DNA of 59,366 nt, taken from Faecalibacterium longum CLA-AA-H243. GTDB taxonomy: Bacteria; Bacillota; Clostridia; Oscillospirales; Ruminococcaceae. The notes under the pieces were generated by a model. The model was not told where the DNA came from. It did not search any database and was given only the letters and a program-made list of their open reading frames with translations. The stretch covers positions 1-59,366 of the forward strand of contig NZ_JAJEQG010000014.1 in assembly GCF_020687245.1 (NCBI RefSeq), written 5' to 3'. The position numbers and the translations under genes were made by a program. Each line of letters opens with the position of its first letter. The stretch's first letter is position 1. Below, piece after piece: positions 15,223 to 23,173 of this stretch.

Positions 15223-18135
15223 TCAGACGGGAGTATAGATATAAATGTTGCGTCCCATCTCTCCCGTTTCAACATCGAAGCTTCCCGATGCCACTAGTTT
15301 TCCGTTATGAGTTATCTCAACATAAATATCCCAAAGGCCAGCAGACTCCCAATATGCTTTCGGCGATTGACGAATCTCTACATTAAGGTCATCCGGAACA
15401 CCCAAATCTTTTGCAATGATTCGCAGCTGCTGATCTGTAAAGCTATCTCCTTGGGATATTTTATCTGTAGGGTCGTCCCATTCGCAGATGTAGGCACATC
15501 CGGCATCAATTATTCCATCTGCATCATTCCATGTCCCATCCTGAAAATTTTCATAGAACATTGCATAGTGCTCAATACCATCCTGATTGTTCGGCTCACC
15601 AGAATGCCAATTTGTATAAGCGGTGCTGGTTCCATTGACCCATTTCCAGTTTCCTTCAGAGCTTTTATCGCTGTAACCAAAGTAGGCATTCTCGTACCCT
15701 TTTGCTTTCATTGCACTGTAGAGAAGAAAATTTTCCGTTGACGATTCAATGACCGCCAGATGACCGCCTTTCCACTCGCAGCGTCTCTCTGCTTGCTGCC
15801 ATGTGATTGGGCCGGACTCCCACTCCGATTCGGGCAATGTATAGAACTCATAGAGGTGTCCTGTGTAACCTTCGACCTGTGTTTCCTCGGCCACATCGGA
15901 TGCTTCCCATTCGCAAATGTATCCGCTTTGCTCATAAACATTACTATTCGCAAGGTCGTTCCATTTTTCCGGCCACATGGCAACACAGCTTTCTCCCGCA
16001 ACGACATTACTGGAATTATTAGGTTCACCGTCGCCCCAGTTCTCATATTCCCATGGTTCGCCTGTCACCCAACACCATTGCCCCTCCGTGTTTTTATAGC
16101 CGCCGATCCAGAGTTTGTGGTTTCCAGCATTATAGAGATTCAACTTCTGTTGTTCTTCTTCTGAAGTAATTGTTGCAAGGTGTCCGCCTTTGGCTTCACA
16201 GGCCGCTTTTGCTTCTTCCCATGTAAGCGCATCATAGAAAATTCTGTACTGGTGCTCGCCACTTGGTTCAAATGGCAAATCATCCCCAGTTTGACCTTTG
16301 GCTTTCTCATTACTCAGTTTGATTGCCTTTTCCACCGCCAAACGCGCGTTTAACAACGGATATTGTTCCTTAACACTTCCATAACTTCCTGTTGCAGTGC
16401 TTATTATAATATCCTTCACTTCTTTGGCGGTAAAGGTAGGATCAATGCCAAAAATCATTGCAGCAACACCAGCAACGTGAGGGCACGCCATGGAAGTACC
16501 AACAAGGCCATCATAGCCATTTCCATAAGGAACTGTGCTATAGATGGACGCATCAGGTATTCCGTCAATAGTCTTCTCTCCTCCTGGCGCAAGCACATCC
16601 ACTCTGCTTCCCCGGTTGCTGTAAGCTGTTACTTCATAACCGGTATGCTTACATTTTCCCCAAGATGAATGCTTTCCTGTATTCTGTGCCGCACCAACAA
16701 CAATAATCATATCCTCGATTTCCGGATCTGTAATACCGCTAATCATATCCCACTGTGCGTTTACACTGTGAGTTTTACAATTTTCTTTAGAAATCCTTCC
16801 AGCATATCGTTTGAACTTTTCATCCCAATATTTTTTCGTTTCATCGTCCGTACTATCGAACTCACCATTCATATATTTCAAATAGTCACTATACAAAATA
16901 TATGGAAGATTGAAATCATCATCTGCATCTTTTGAAAAAAACAGATCATGGTTGTTATCATTATTTGCGCATTTGCAAATGATAAATTCCATCTTTGAAA
17001 GTTCTCGGACATATTTCAAAAATGATGCAAATTCTTCATTAAATTTATTTATAACATTAATAGCATCATCATTATTGTTGCTTGCGTTGCACCTTACTTC
17101 TACTCCAAATGCACTTTGTGATATATTGATTACCTGACATTGTTTTTCAACAACAAGATATAACATTGCAATTTTCATGCAATACAGATTACTTCCATCT
17201 CCAAAGGTTGGTTTTTTCTTATCAATGGTACGATATAATGGTGAGTCAGACCAATCCACTCCGTATAGTTTTGCATTTGGAGCCACACCGCAAATACCTT
17301 TTCCATTATCAAAATCCGCACCAATAATTCCGGAAACATGCGTTGCATGCCCTTTGCCTGACCACTTTCCTTTCCATATACTCAAGCCTTGATTCATCAT
17401 AGCGGAAGCATTTCCAAGCGGCATTTCTTGAAAGACATCTTTTAGATCCTCATGGTATGGGTAAAAAATGCCGTCTATCACGCCAACATTGACCGGCTGC
17501 ATTTGATTACGGTATACCCATGCACCCGGCGCATCAATGGCCTTCATGTTCCAGTTGTTTCCAGAATTTCCGCTCCAATCGTCCCATTTTTTATCATTTG
17601 GATAATACGCCGAAGAACCCGAAATTGCGTCATTTTCCAGCTCAAATGCATAATTCAGAGAAGAACGTCTCACATAGGGGAGTGCTTTGAGCTGTTCAAT
17701 CATCTGCTCCAGTTCTCCCTGCGTATGCGCAGCAGGGAGAAGAATCTGGTAATCCGCAGTGACAGGGATTTCACCAACGACCTCACCGCCAATCGTCCGC
17801 AGATAGTCTTTCAGTGCAGAAAGACTGTCGGAGCTGTCCAATGTGACCAGAAGCTCGTTGTTAACATATCCAAAACCGCCCTGCATTACAACATTTTCTG
17901 CTGCCGGTTCGTGATAAATCAGATCACCCATGTCCGTTTCAGGGATGTCTTTTTCTACATTCACCGCAGAGACTTCTTGAACAGTTTCAGTGGGCTTAGA
18001 CGACAAATTGCTGAAAATCAAAAAAGCCAAAATCGTTCCCAGAAACAGTACAAGAATGCCAAGCAGAGCAAAGAGCCATGTCAGGTTGTTCTTACGGCGC
18101 TTTCTGTGCATATGATTCGCAGTAGATTTCTTCAT
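15223..18135 (-). CDS. Membrane-anchored S8 subtilase with two C-type lectin domains
   Basis: 970 residues. A basic N-terminus and one membrane helix (about 18-42, LTWLFALLGILVLFLGTILAFLIF) would place the rest outside the cell. A propeptide-like region precedes the catalytic domain. Catalytic Asp is in VGVIDGIF (about 218), His in GKGHATHVSG (about 263) and Ser in GTSMACPHVAG (about 548). Two C-type lectin-like domains follow (about 632-745 and 752-885), with WIGGYKNTEGQWCWV, NWGDGEPNN and WKWVNGTSTAYTNWHSGEPNN. All three catalytic residues are present, so it should be active. AAAGGA precedes ATG 18135. It is the last gene of the cluster. Processing of the neighbouring GG-leader peptide is a reasonable guess, not shown. 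Confidence 0.85.
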   Translation of the reverse strand: MKKSTANHMHRKRRKNNLTWLFALLGILVLFLGTILAFLIFSNLSSKPTETVQEVSAVNVEKDIPETDMGDLIYHEPAAENVVMQGGFGYVNNELLVTLDSSDSLSALKDYLRTIGGEVVGEIPVTADYQILLPAAHTQGELEQMIEQLKALPYVRRSSLNYAFELENDAISGSSAYYPNDKKWDDWSGNSGNNWNMKAIDAPGAWVYRNQMQPVNVGVIDGIFYPYHEDLKDVFQEMPLGNASAMMNQGLSIWKGKWSGKGHATHVSGIIGADFDNGKGICGVAPNAKLYGVDWSDSPLYRTIDKKKPTFGDGSNLYCMKIAMLYLVVEKQCQVINISQSAFGVEVRCNASNNNDDAINVINKFNEEFASFLKYVRELSKMEFIICKCANNDNNHDLFFSKDADDDFNLPYILYSDYLKYMNGEFDSTDDETKKYWDEKFKRYAGRISKENCKTHSVNAQWDMISGITDPEIEDMIIVVGAAQNTGKHSSWGKCKHTGYEVTAYSNRGSRVDVLAPGGEKTIDGIPDASIYSTVPYGNGYDGLVGTSMACPHVAGVAAMIFGIDPTFTAKEVKDIIISTATGSYGSVKEQYPLLNARLAVEKAIKLSNEKAKGQTGDDLPFEPSGEHQYRIFYDALTWEEAKAACEAKGGHLATITSEEEQQKLNLYNAGNHKLWIGGYKNTEGQWCWVTGEPWEYENWGDGEPNNSSNVVAGESCVAMWPEKWNDLANSNVYEQSGYICEWEASDVAEETQVEGYTGHLYEFYTLPESEWESGPITWQQAERRCEWKGGHLAVIESSTENFLLYSAMKAKGYENAYFGYSDKSSEGNWKWVNGTSTAYTNWHSGEPNNQDGIEHYAMFYENFQDGTWNDADGIIDAGCAYICEWDDPTDKISQGDSFTDQQLRIIAKDLGVPDDLNVEIRQSPKAYWESAGLWDIYVEITHNGKLVASGSFDVETGEMGRNIYIYTPV

Positions 18136-18172
18136 AATGATATTCCTTTGCTTGAGTTATCGAAATTTGTGA

Positions 18173-18194
18173 TGCAATAAAAAAACTGGAAGAA
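18173..18194. repeat. Left arm of a 22-bp perfect inverted repeat around the GG-leader gene
   Basis: Plus strand reads TGCAATAAAAAAACTGGAAG then AA. The exact reverse complement is at 18590-18611. Only the peptide gene (18239-18562) lies between the arms. Confidence 0.8.
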
Positions 18195-18238
18195 TGCCAT
18201 AAGTTAAAGCTCTGCGATGCTTCGCAGAAGCTCAGAAT

Positions 18239-18562
18239 TTACAGATAGAATGCAGCGAACAGATCGCCGATTCCATAGAAGAAGTCACCGAGACTGGTAA
18301 AGCCCCAGTTGCTGCCACCAGACATTGTGTGGGTATAACCATCGGAGTAAGTATATACACCGTTTTTCTTGGAAACGACAGCACCATGGGACTGCTCAAG
18401 CGTTTTGGATTCGCTTTCCCATTTATCGTAGTAGGTGCTACGGAACATACGTCCGAAAGCATAGCAGACCTGAGAAATGATACCGCCGCCCTCAACACAA
18501 GACATTTCACTTTCGTTCAGTGCCATATAATTAGCGGGCATCTGAAGTTTGCTGTTTGCCAT
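18239..18562 (-). CDS. Double-glycine-leader (bacteriocin-like) precursor peptide
   Basis: 107 residues starting MANSKLQMPANYMALNESEM. The N-terminal 27 residues form a leader with the motif ALNESEMSCVEGGG, the ELxxxxGG pattern of class II bacteriocin and ComC-type precursors. Cleavage would leave a core of about 80 residues, rich in Gly, Tyr, Ser and Phe, ending FFYGIGDLFAAFYL. AAAGGAG lies before ATG 18562. No C39 peptidase-ABC transporter is nearby. The adjacent surface subtilase is the only visible protease. A hairpin (18209-18233) lies between this gene and the subtilase and could weaken read-through. Confidence 0.65.
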   Translation of the reverse strand: MANSKLQMPANYMALNESEMSCVEGGGIISQVCYAFGRMFRSTYYDKWESESKTLEQSHGAVVSKKNGVYTYSDGYTHTMSGGSNWGFTSLGDFFYGIGDLFAAFYL

Positions 18563-18589
18563 AAAGCAACACTCCTTTTATTTTGTGCC

Positions 18590-18611
18590 TTCTTCCAGTT
18601 TTTTTATTGCA
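18590..18611. repeat. Right arm of the 22-bp inverted repeat around the GG-leader gene
   Basis: Exact reverse complement of 18173-18194, 27 bases upstream of the peptide start. The two arms enclose 395 bases. Confidence 0.8.
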
Positions 18612-18638
18612 CCCCTTTCTTTCTATAATTTTCCGATC

Positions 18639-19520
18639 TCAGCCTTTATATCTTGCCAATAGAACCGACGTATTATCGTGCCCTCCGGGAACAGCAAGTG
18701 CCGTTTTGACCATCTGTTCCGCCGCCTGTTTCAGATTTCCCGTCACGGCCAAAATTCTGCACATAGTGCTGTCCGGCAGATAGCGGTACAGCCCGTCCGT
18801 GCATTGAATGAGCACATCTCCCTTCCGAAGCTGGAACGGCATCCGGTTTCCGCTGATCAATGTCAGCTCCGAAATCCCAAGATAGCTTGTCAGAGCAGCA
18901 CGCTGCGGATGATGCAGTGCCTCATCCTGTGTTATGCTGCCCTCCAGTGCCATTTGGTCAAGCTGGGCACCAAAATTGTGATCGATGTTCAACTGCTCTA
19001 GCGTACCATCTCTATACAGGTAAATATGGCTGTCTCCTATACTGCACCAGAACAGCTTCCCGTTACGGAGAAACACTGTCGTCAGAGTCGTCCCCGCTTC
19101 GATTTTCTGGTTGGCCGGGTCCCGGAGATTCTTGACTTCCTCGTTCAGTCGTAGTGCTGCGCGTCCCATCTCCGTAGGAATATCTTCCGCCTGAGCGTGT
19201 TCCAGCAGGTATCTCGTTACCCCATGCGCCGCCAAAGCGCTGGCACGTTCGCCCCCGGTAAGCCCGCCCATACCGTCACACACAGCGCAGACTGTGCAGA
19301 AATCCCCAAAATCAAAGCATATCGAATCCTGCTGGCTTTTCCGGGTTCCAATCGACGTATAGCTGGCGATCTCCGCCTGACTCGTCTCATAGGCATCGGC
19401 ACACATCGTTTTTTCTCCTTCGTCTTTTACGGGTATCAGAAGAGTCTGTGTGATATCATCCATCGCTTCGGGAATGGTATTGGCTTCCTCGCCTGCCTTT
19501 TTTCGCTTGAACAGGGACAT
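18639..19520 (-). CDS. PP2C-family Ser/Thr protein phosphatase
   Basis: 293 residues with all metal-binding PP2C motifs: GTRKSQQDS, AVCDGMGG, SIGDSHIYLY, CTDGLYRYL and GGHDNTS. An N-terminal stretch of about 55 residues precedes the domain. ATG 19520 overlaps the kinase stop (TGATG), with GGTGGTG upstream, so translation is probably coupled; a GTG at 19523 is the alternative. It would reverse phosphorylation by the kinases of this cluster. Confidence 0.9.
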   Translation of the reverse strand: MSLFKRKKAGEEANTIPEAMDDITQTLLIPVKDEGEKTMCADAYETSQAEIASYTSIGTRKSQQDSICFDFGDFCTVCAVCDGMGGLTGGERASALAAHGVTRYLLEHAQAEDIPTEMGRAALRLNEEVKNLRDPANQKIEAGTTLTTVFLRNGKLFWCSIGDSHIYLYRDGTLEQLNIDHNFGAQLDQMALEGSITQDEALHHPQRAALTSYLGISELTLISGNRMPFQLRKGDVLIQCTDGLYRYLPDSTMCRILAVTGNLKQAAEQMVKTALAVPGGHDNTSVLLARYKG

Positions 19521-21001
19521 CACGTTTCAATCACCACCTTGAATGTGTACTCGGGCGACACGACACAAAAAATATCGCCATCTTTCAGTGTATACGATTT
19601 TTCTTTTTCCATTGGCTTTCCGTCCGCCAGATAGGTGCCATATTTGGACAGGTCCCTGACGATAAATTCCCGCTTGGGCTCGTTGTAAAACACCTCGCAG
19701 TGATTCCGGCTGATCTGGTTATCCGCTGGCATCATCACGTCGCTCGTCGCCAAACGCCCGACCTTCACCGTGCGATTCGGCTCGATTATCCACCGCCGTC
19801 TGGAAATGTGACCACCCGATTTCCGCATCGTCAGCTCCAGATATGCCAGCCTGCGTTTTTTCGGATGGAAGAATGCGGCCAGGCGCTTCGGCTCTGGCAT
19901 ATTCTGCTCCTCAACCTGACACATCTTCTCCGAGTCGTCGGAAGTCTCGACATGAATTTCCGCCTGCTTCGATGCCTTTGATTTCGGCATCAGTGCCCCC
20001 AAATCGATGTCGTAGTCCTCCGGCCGGACGACCTGTTCCAGTGCATCCAGAAAATCAAGCATCCTGCGATAACGGTCGTGGTAGTCGAACGCCAACGCCT
20101 TGTCAATCACGTCCGACAGCTGTCGGGAGACAGCGGGACACAGCTCGTGCAACGGGGGATAGGAGGCTCCTTTCGCACGGCTCAGTGCGTCCAGCATCTT
20201 GCGCCCTGACACGATAAAGTAGAAAGTTGCGGCCAGTGCGTAAATGTCCGTCCACGGTCCCTGACACGGTTTCTGCGTATACTGCTCGTAAGGGGCGTAG
20301 TTCGGCTTCAGGTAAATTTTTCTTTCTTTATTATCGCTCCCCTGACGGAACGAGCGTGCCGCGCCGAAATCGATGAGCTTTATTTCACCGTCCTGTGTGA
20401 TAAGGATATTTTCCGGGCTGATATCCCCGTGGATCATGCCGAAACGATGGACTTCTGCCAGTGAACTTCCGAGCAGGAACAGCATCTGGAGTGCCATCTT
20501 GAGCGTCTGCTTCGGATTATGATTTTTTCGGAACACCCGCAGATTGCAACCCTCAATCAGCTCCATTGCAAAATATGCCGTCCCGTTTTCTTCAAAAAAA
20601 TCCAGAATGTCAACGACAGAGATATTTTCTCGAAGCTCCTGAAGGGCGCATGCTTCTTCAATGAACTGCTGCTTTCCCTCTTCATACTCAGGCCGGTTTT
20701 CTTCATCTGCCAGGATGAGGGCACCATCTGGTGTCCTCCCCTGAAGCAGACCGGACGGGAAGTACTCTTTGATGCAGCAGCGTAGGCCGCTCTGCATATT
20801 CTCAGCAAGATACGTAATTCCGAAACCGCCCTGTCCCAAACTCTTGCCCAACAGGTATTTTTCTTTCAGAATGGTGAACGGTGCCAGATAGTCTTTCACT
20901 GCAGAAGATTCTTCTGCATGATACCCGCAGTTCCGACACTCCCCATGCTCCATCGCTTCCTGAAAGCAAACGGGACAAAGTTTTTCTTCCAGACCCGCCA
21001 T
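19520..21001 (-). CDS. Ser/Thr protein kinase with N-terminal zinc ribbon and C-terminal FHA domain
   Basis: 493 residues. C9-x2-C12 and C22-x2-C25 form a zinc ribbon. The kinase has the glycine loop SLGQGGFGITYLAEN, Lys in CCIKEYFP, HGDISPENIL (HGD, a non-RD kinase) and IDFGAARS. The C-terminus (about 390-493) is an FHA domain: KVGRLATSDVMM, then NQISRNHCEVF and LSKYGTYLADGK. No membrane segment is seen, so it is probably cytosolic. FHA domains bind phosphothreonine, so it can dock to phosphorylated partners or itself. It sits between a PP2C gene and an FHA membrane protein. Confidence 0.9.
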   Translation of the reverse strand: MAGLEEKLCPVCFQEAMEHGECRNCGYHAEESSAVKDYLAPFTILKEKYLLGKSLGQGGFGITYLAENMQSGLRCCIKEYFPSGLLQGRTPDGALILADEENRPEYEEGKQQFIEEACALQELRENISVVDILDFFEENGTAYFAMELIEGCNLRVFRKNHNPKQTLKMALQMLFLLGSSLAEVHRFGMIHGDISPENILITQDGEIKLIDFGAARSFRQGSDNKERKIYLKPNYAPYEQYTQKPCQGPWTDIYALAATFYFIVSGRKMLDALSRAKGASYPPLHELCPAVSRQLSDVIDKALAFDYHDRYRRMLDFLDALEQVVRPEDYDIDLGALMPKSKASKQAEIHVETSDDSEKMCQVEEQNMPEPKRLAAFFHPKKRRLAYLELTMRKSGGHISRRRWIIEPNRTVKVGRLATSDVMMPADNQISRNHCEVFYNEPKREFIVRDLSKYGTYLADGKPMEKEKSYTLKDGDIFCVVSPEYTFKVVIET

Positions 21002-21035
21002 CTTTTATCTCACCCCGTCCTAATACTTTCCCGGC

Positions 21036-22109
21036 TCAGTTTTTGAACTGGAAGATTTCGTTTCCGAGCGTGATATACATACCATTCGCCAGCGTCACTG
21101 TATTGCTGCCCAGAATTTTCTCGTCGCCCACGAACGTGCCATTTTTGGAGCCAAGGTCCTGAATGGTGCAGACACCATTGCGGCAGCTAATCTTCGCATG
21201 GGCACGGCTGATGATCGGGTTGGAGACGATGATGTTTGCCTGAGAACCCTTGCCGATCACAACCTCTGTGTTATTGTAGATTGCAAAACTCCGGTTCGTG
21301 TTCATCTGGATCAAAGAGGCCACGACTGTCATCGAGTTGTCCGTTGCCGGCACGGTTGTGGCATTGCCGTCATCGACCAGATTCGTCTCGGCATCCCGAC
21401 TCGGATCGTTGCTGTTCCAGTCGTCCACGAACGCTTCCTCGTCTTCATGCACCGCATAGCTAACGATCACGGAAGCCACGGACATGATTGCGGCCAGTAC
21501 GAGGAGCACAATCAGAATCATAGTCAGTGCAGGGGCAACACGGCTGGTTATCGAAGTGTCCGTCGGATCGATGGAAAATTTACCCGCAAACACAAAGAAG
21601 TACACTGCCAGCAACTCGATGATGCCAATCAGGTTCGCCACCAGTGCGCACCAGCTTATCGTGAACACACTAGCAATAGCCGCTGCGACGACCAGCACGA
21701 AGAACAGTACCAACAGTGCCACGCAAATTTTAGAGATATCATCCGAGGCATCACTCATGGTTTCAAGATTTACCAGCCTTGCCTTCTGCAAATCGGGACT
21801 GACAAGATAGGAAAATACACTCGTACTGCCTTTTTCAACGAATTCATCGATCTTATCGGAGGTAGTGCCCGCACCGAACTGAAAATTCAGCTTTGCTGCT
21901 TCTTTCATCTGTTTAAGCTCAGAAGTCATGGTTGCAGGGATATCCTTAAAGGTCCCCTTTTCCGTTTTCATCTGGTATCTCAGCTGATACCCCGGCACAA
22001 AAAGTGCCACAAGCAAAATCACCGTTGCAATCCACGAAAGAACCGCTCCAATTTTTTTACCCTTGGGGGCATCCGCAAAGAATGTTGCAAATTTTCTGTT
22101 GTCCTCCAT
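21036..22109 (-). CDS. Four-helix membrane protein with C-terminal FHA domain
   Basis: 357 residues. Membrane helices lie at about 21-42, 125-150, 153-175 and 190-215, with a loop of about 80 residues between the first two that would face outside. The cytosolic C-terminus (about 270-357) is an FHA domain with VIGKGSQANIIVS, PIISRAHAKISC and LGSKNGTFVGDEK. AAAGGAG precedes ATG 22109. The membrane part matches no family I can name. It could be a phosphothreonine-reading platform for the adjacent kinases. Confidence 0.8.
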   Translation of the reverse strand: MEDNRKFATFFADAPKGKKIGAVLSWIATVILLVALFVPGYQLRYQMKTEKGTFKDIPATMTSELKQMKEAAKLNFQFGAGTTSDKIDEFVEKGSTSVFSYLVSPDLQKARLVNLETMSDASDDISKICVALLVLFFVLVVAAAIASVFTISWCALVANLIGIIELLAVYFFVFAGKFSIDPTDTSITSRVAPALTMILIVLLVLAAIMSVASVIVSYAVHEDEEAFVDDWNSNDPSRDAETNLVDDGNATTVPATDNSMTVVASLIQMNTNRSFAIYNNTEVVIGKGSQANIIVSNPIISRAHAKISCRNGVCTIQDLGSKNGTFVGDEKILGSNTVTLANGMYITLGNEIFQFKN

Positions 22110-22127
22110 AATAATGTCTCCTTTGTT

Positions 22128-23003
22128 TTACAATATTTTATCCGCCGGAGTAGAGTGTTCCAGCAAGATATCCTTTATTACCTTTTTCCCCGCAGTCTGC
22201 GTAGCCTTTTTCCATAATGGGAAAAGACCTTTTTTCTCTCCGACCGCGCTGATAAGGATGCCTGTGATATTGTCCGTCTCTTTTCGTTTCATGCAGAGCT
22301 GTGCTGTTTCTTCCAGAGCCTCATGTAACTTTTTTTCCTTGGAAGAATACCTGCAGCTCTTTTTTATTTCAGCCTCTGTCACCTTGCGGCGAAACCCGTC
22401 GCAGCAGATCAGAAACGTCCGGTGCGGCAGAACCTCACCGGAAAGATAATCCGGTTTCACATCTTTGCCCGCTCCCACGCACTGAAGCAGGAGGCTTTGT
22501 CTCGAATCTTTCCGGGCTTGTTCCGGTGTCAGTTTTCCTTCGGTAAGTTCACGCTGGACGATGGTATGATCTGTCGTAAGTTGCGTGAGGGTATCCGAAA
22601 TGATATATGTCCGGCAATCTCCGACATGGCAGATGTAATACCGACCTTTCATAAAAAGAACAGCTTCCACTGTCGTTCCGCTGCGGAATCCGGCCTTTTC
22701 GGAGTTGTCTTTCAACCGGATATGAAGCGATTGGATAAGATTGTCCCAGTCATCGAACAGCTCCGTCTCCGGTTCTTCCTGTTCATATAGTTCCTCGACA
22801 CGCTCATCGAACCAGTCCCGGAAGGCTGTCACGACCGCTGCGCTGCTCCGCTCGCCCATTTTCAGTCCACCTACGCCGTCGCAGATCACTGCGAGGACAG
22901 CTTCATCGTCCTGAGTCTGACCTCGTTGCACCAGAAGGAGAGAATCCTGATTCGTTTCCTTCTGTATTCCGATATCGGAATAATATGCGGCACAATATTT
23001 CAT
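22128..23003 (-). CDS. PP2C-family protein phosphatase
   Basis: 291 residues. Motifs are KETNQDS, AVICDGVGGLKMGE, CHVGDCRTYIIS, LICCDGFRR and ETDNITG. The metal-binding aspartates are present. A C-terminal extension of about 35 basic residues follows. It is the second phosphatase of the cluster and shares only the family motifs with the one at 18639. It lies 18 bases after a 45-residue membrane ORF. Confidence 0.88.
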   Translation of the reverse strand: MKYCAAYYSDIGIQKETNQDSLLLVQRGQTQDDEAVLAVICDGVGGLKMGERSSAAVVTAFRDWFDERVEELYEQEEPETELFDDWDNLIQSLHIRLKDNSEKAGFRSGTTVEAVLFMKGRYYICHVGDCRTYIISDTLTQLTTDHTIVQRELTEGKLTPEQARKDSRQSLLLQCVGAGKDVKPDYLSGEVLPHRTFLICCDGFRRKVTEAEIKKSCRYSSKEKKLHEALEETAQLCMKRKETDNITGILISAVGEKKGLFPLWKKATQTAGKKVIKDILLEHSTPADKIL

Positions 23004-23021
23004 GTTCCTTTTCCTGCTTTC

Positions 23022-23159
23022 TCAGCGGTATTCGTGTTCGATTTCAAGAAGAACCATTTTCTTCTTTTTGTGCAGCAGAACGCTCCCGACCACGGCCAAT
23101 AAAACAGCAACCAGCACCAGACAGATACCACACACCACCATGATTTGTCCAACCGTCAT
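23022..23159 (-). CDS. 45-residue single-pass membrane peptide
   Basis: ATG 23159 has GAGGTGGAG upstream. The frame starts MTVGQIMVVCGICLVLVAVL, continues through a hydrophobic helix and ends in a lysine run and an acidic tail (HKKKKMVLLEIEHEYR). It fills the gap between the kinase and PP2C genes with tight spacing, which supports it as a real small gene. Function is unknown. Confidence 0.55.
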   Translation of the reverse strand: MTVGQIMVVCGICLVLVAVLLAVVGSVLLHKKKKMVLLEIEHEYR

Positions 23160-23173
23160 TTTCTCCACCTCTT

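Noticed and set aside
15223-18135. C-type lectin domains as targets of a diversity-generating retroelement
   Set aside because: No reverse transcriptase or template repeat is in the window, and the lectins are of the classical WIGG/GEPNN type.
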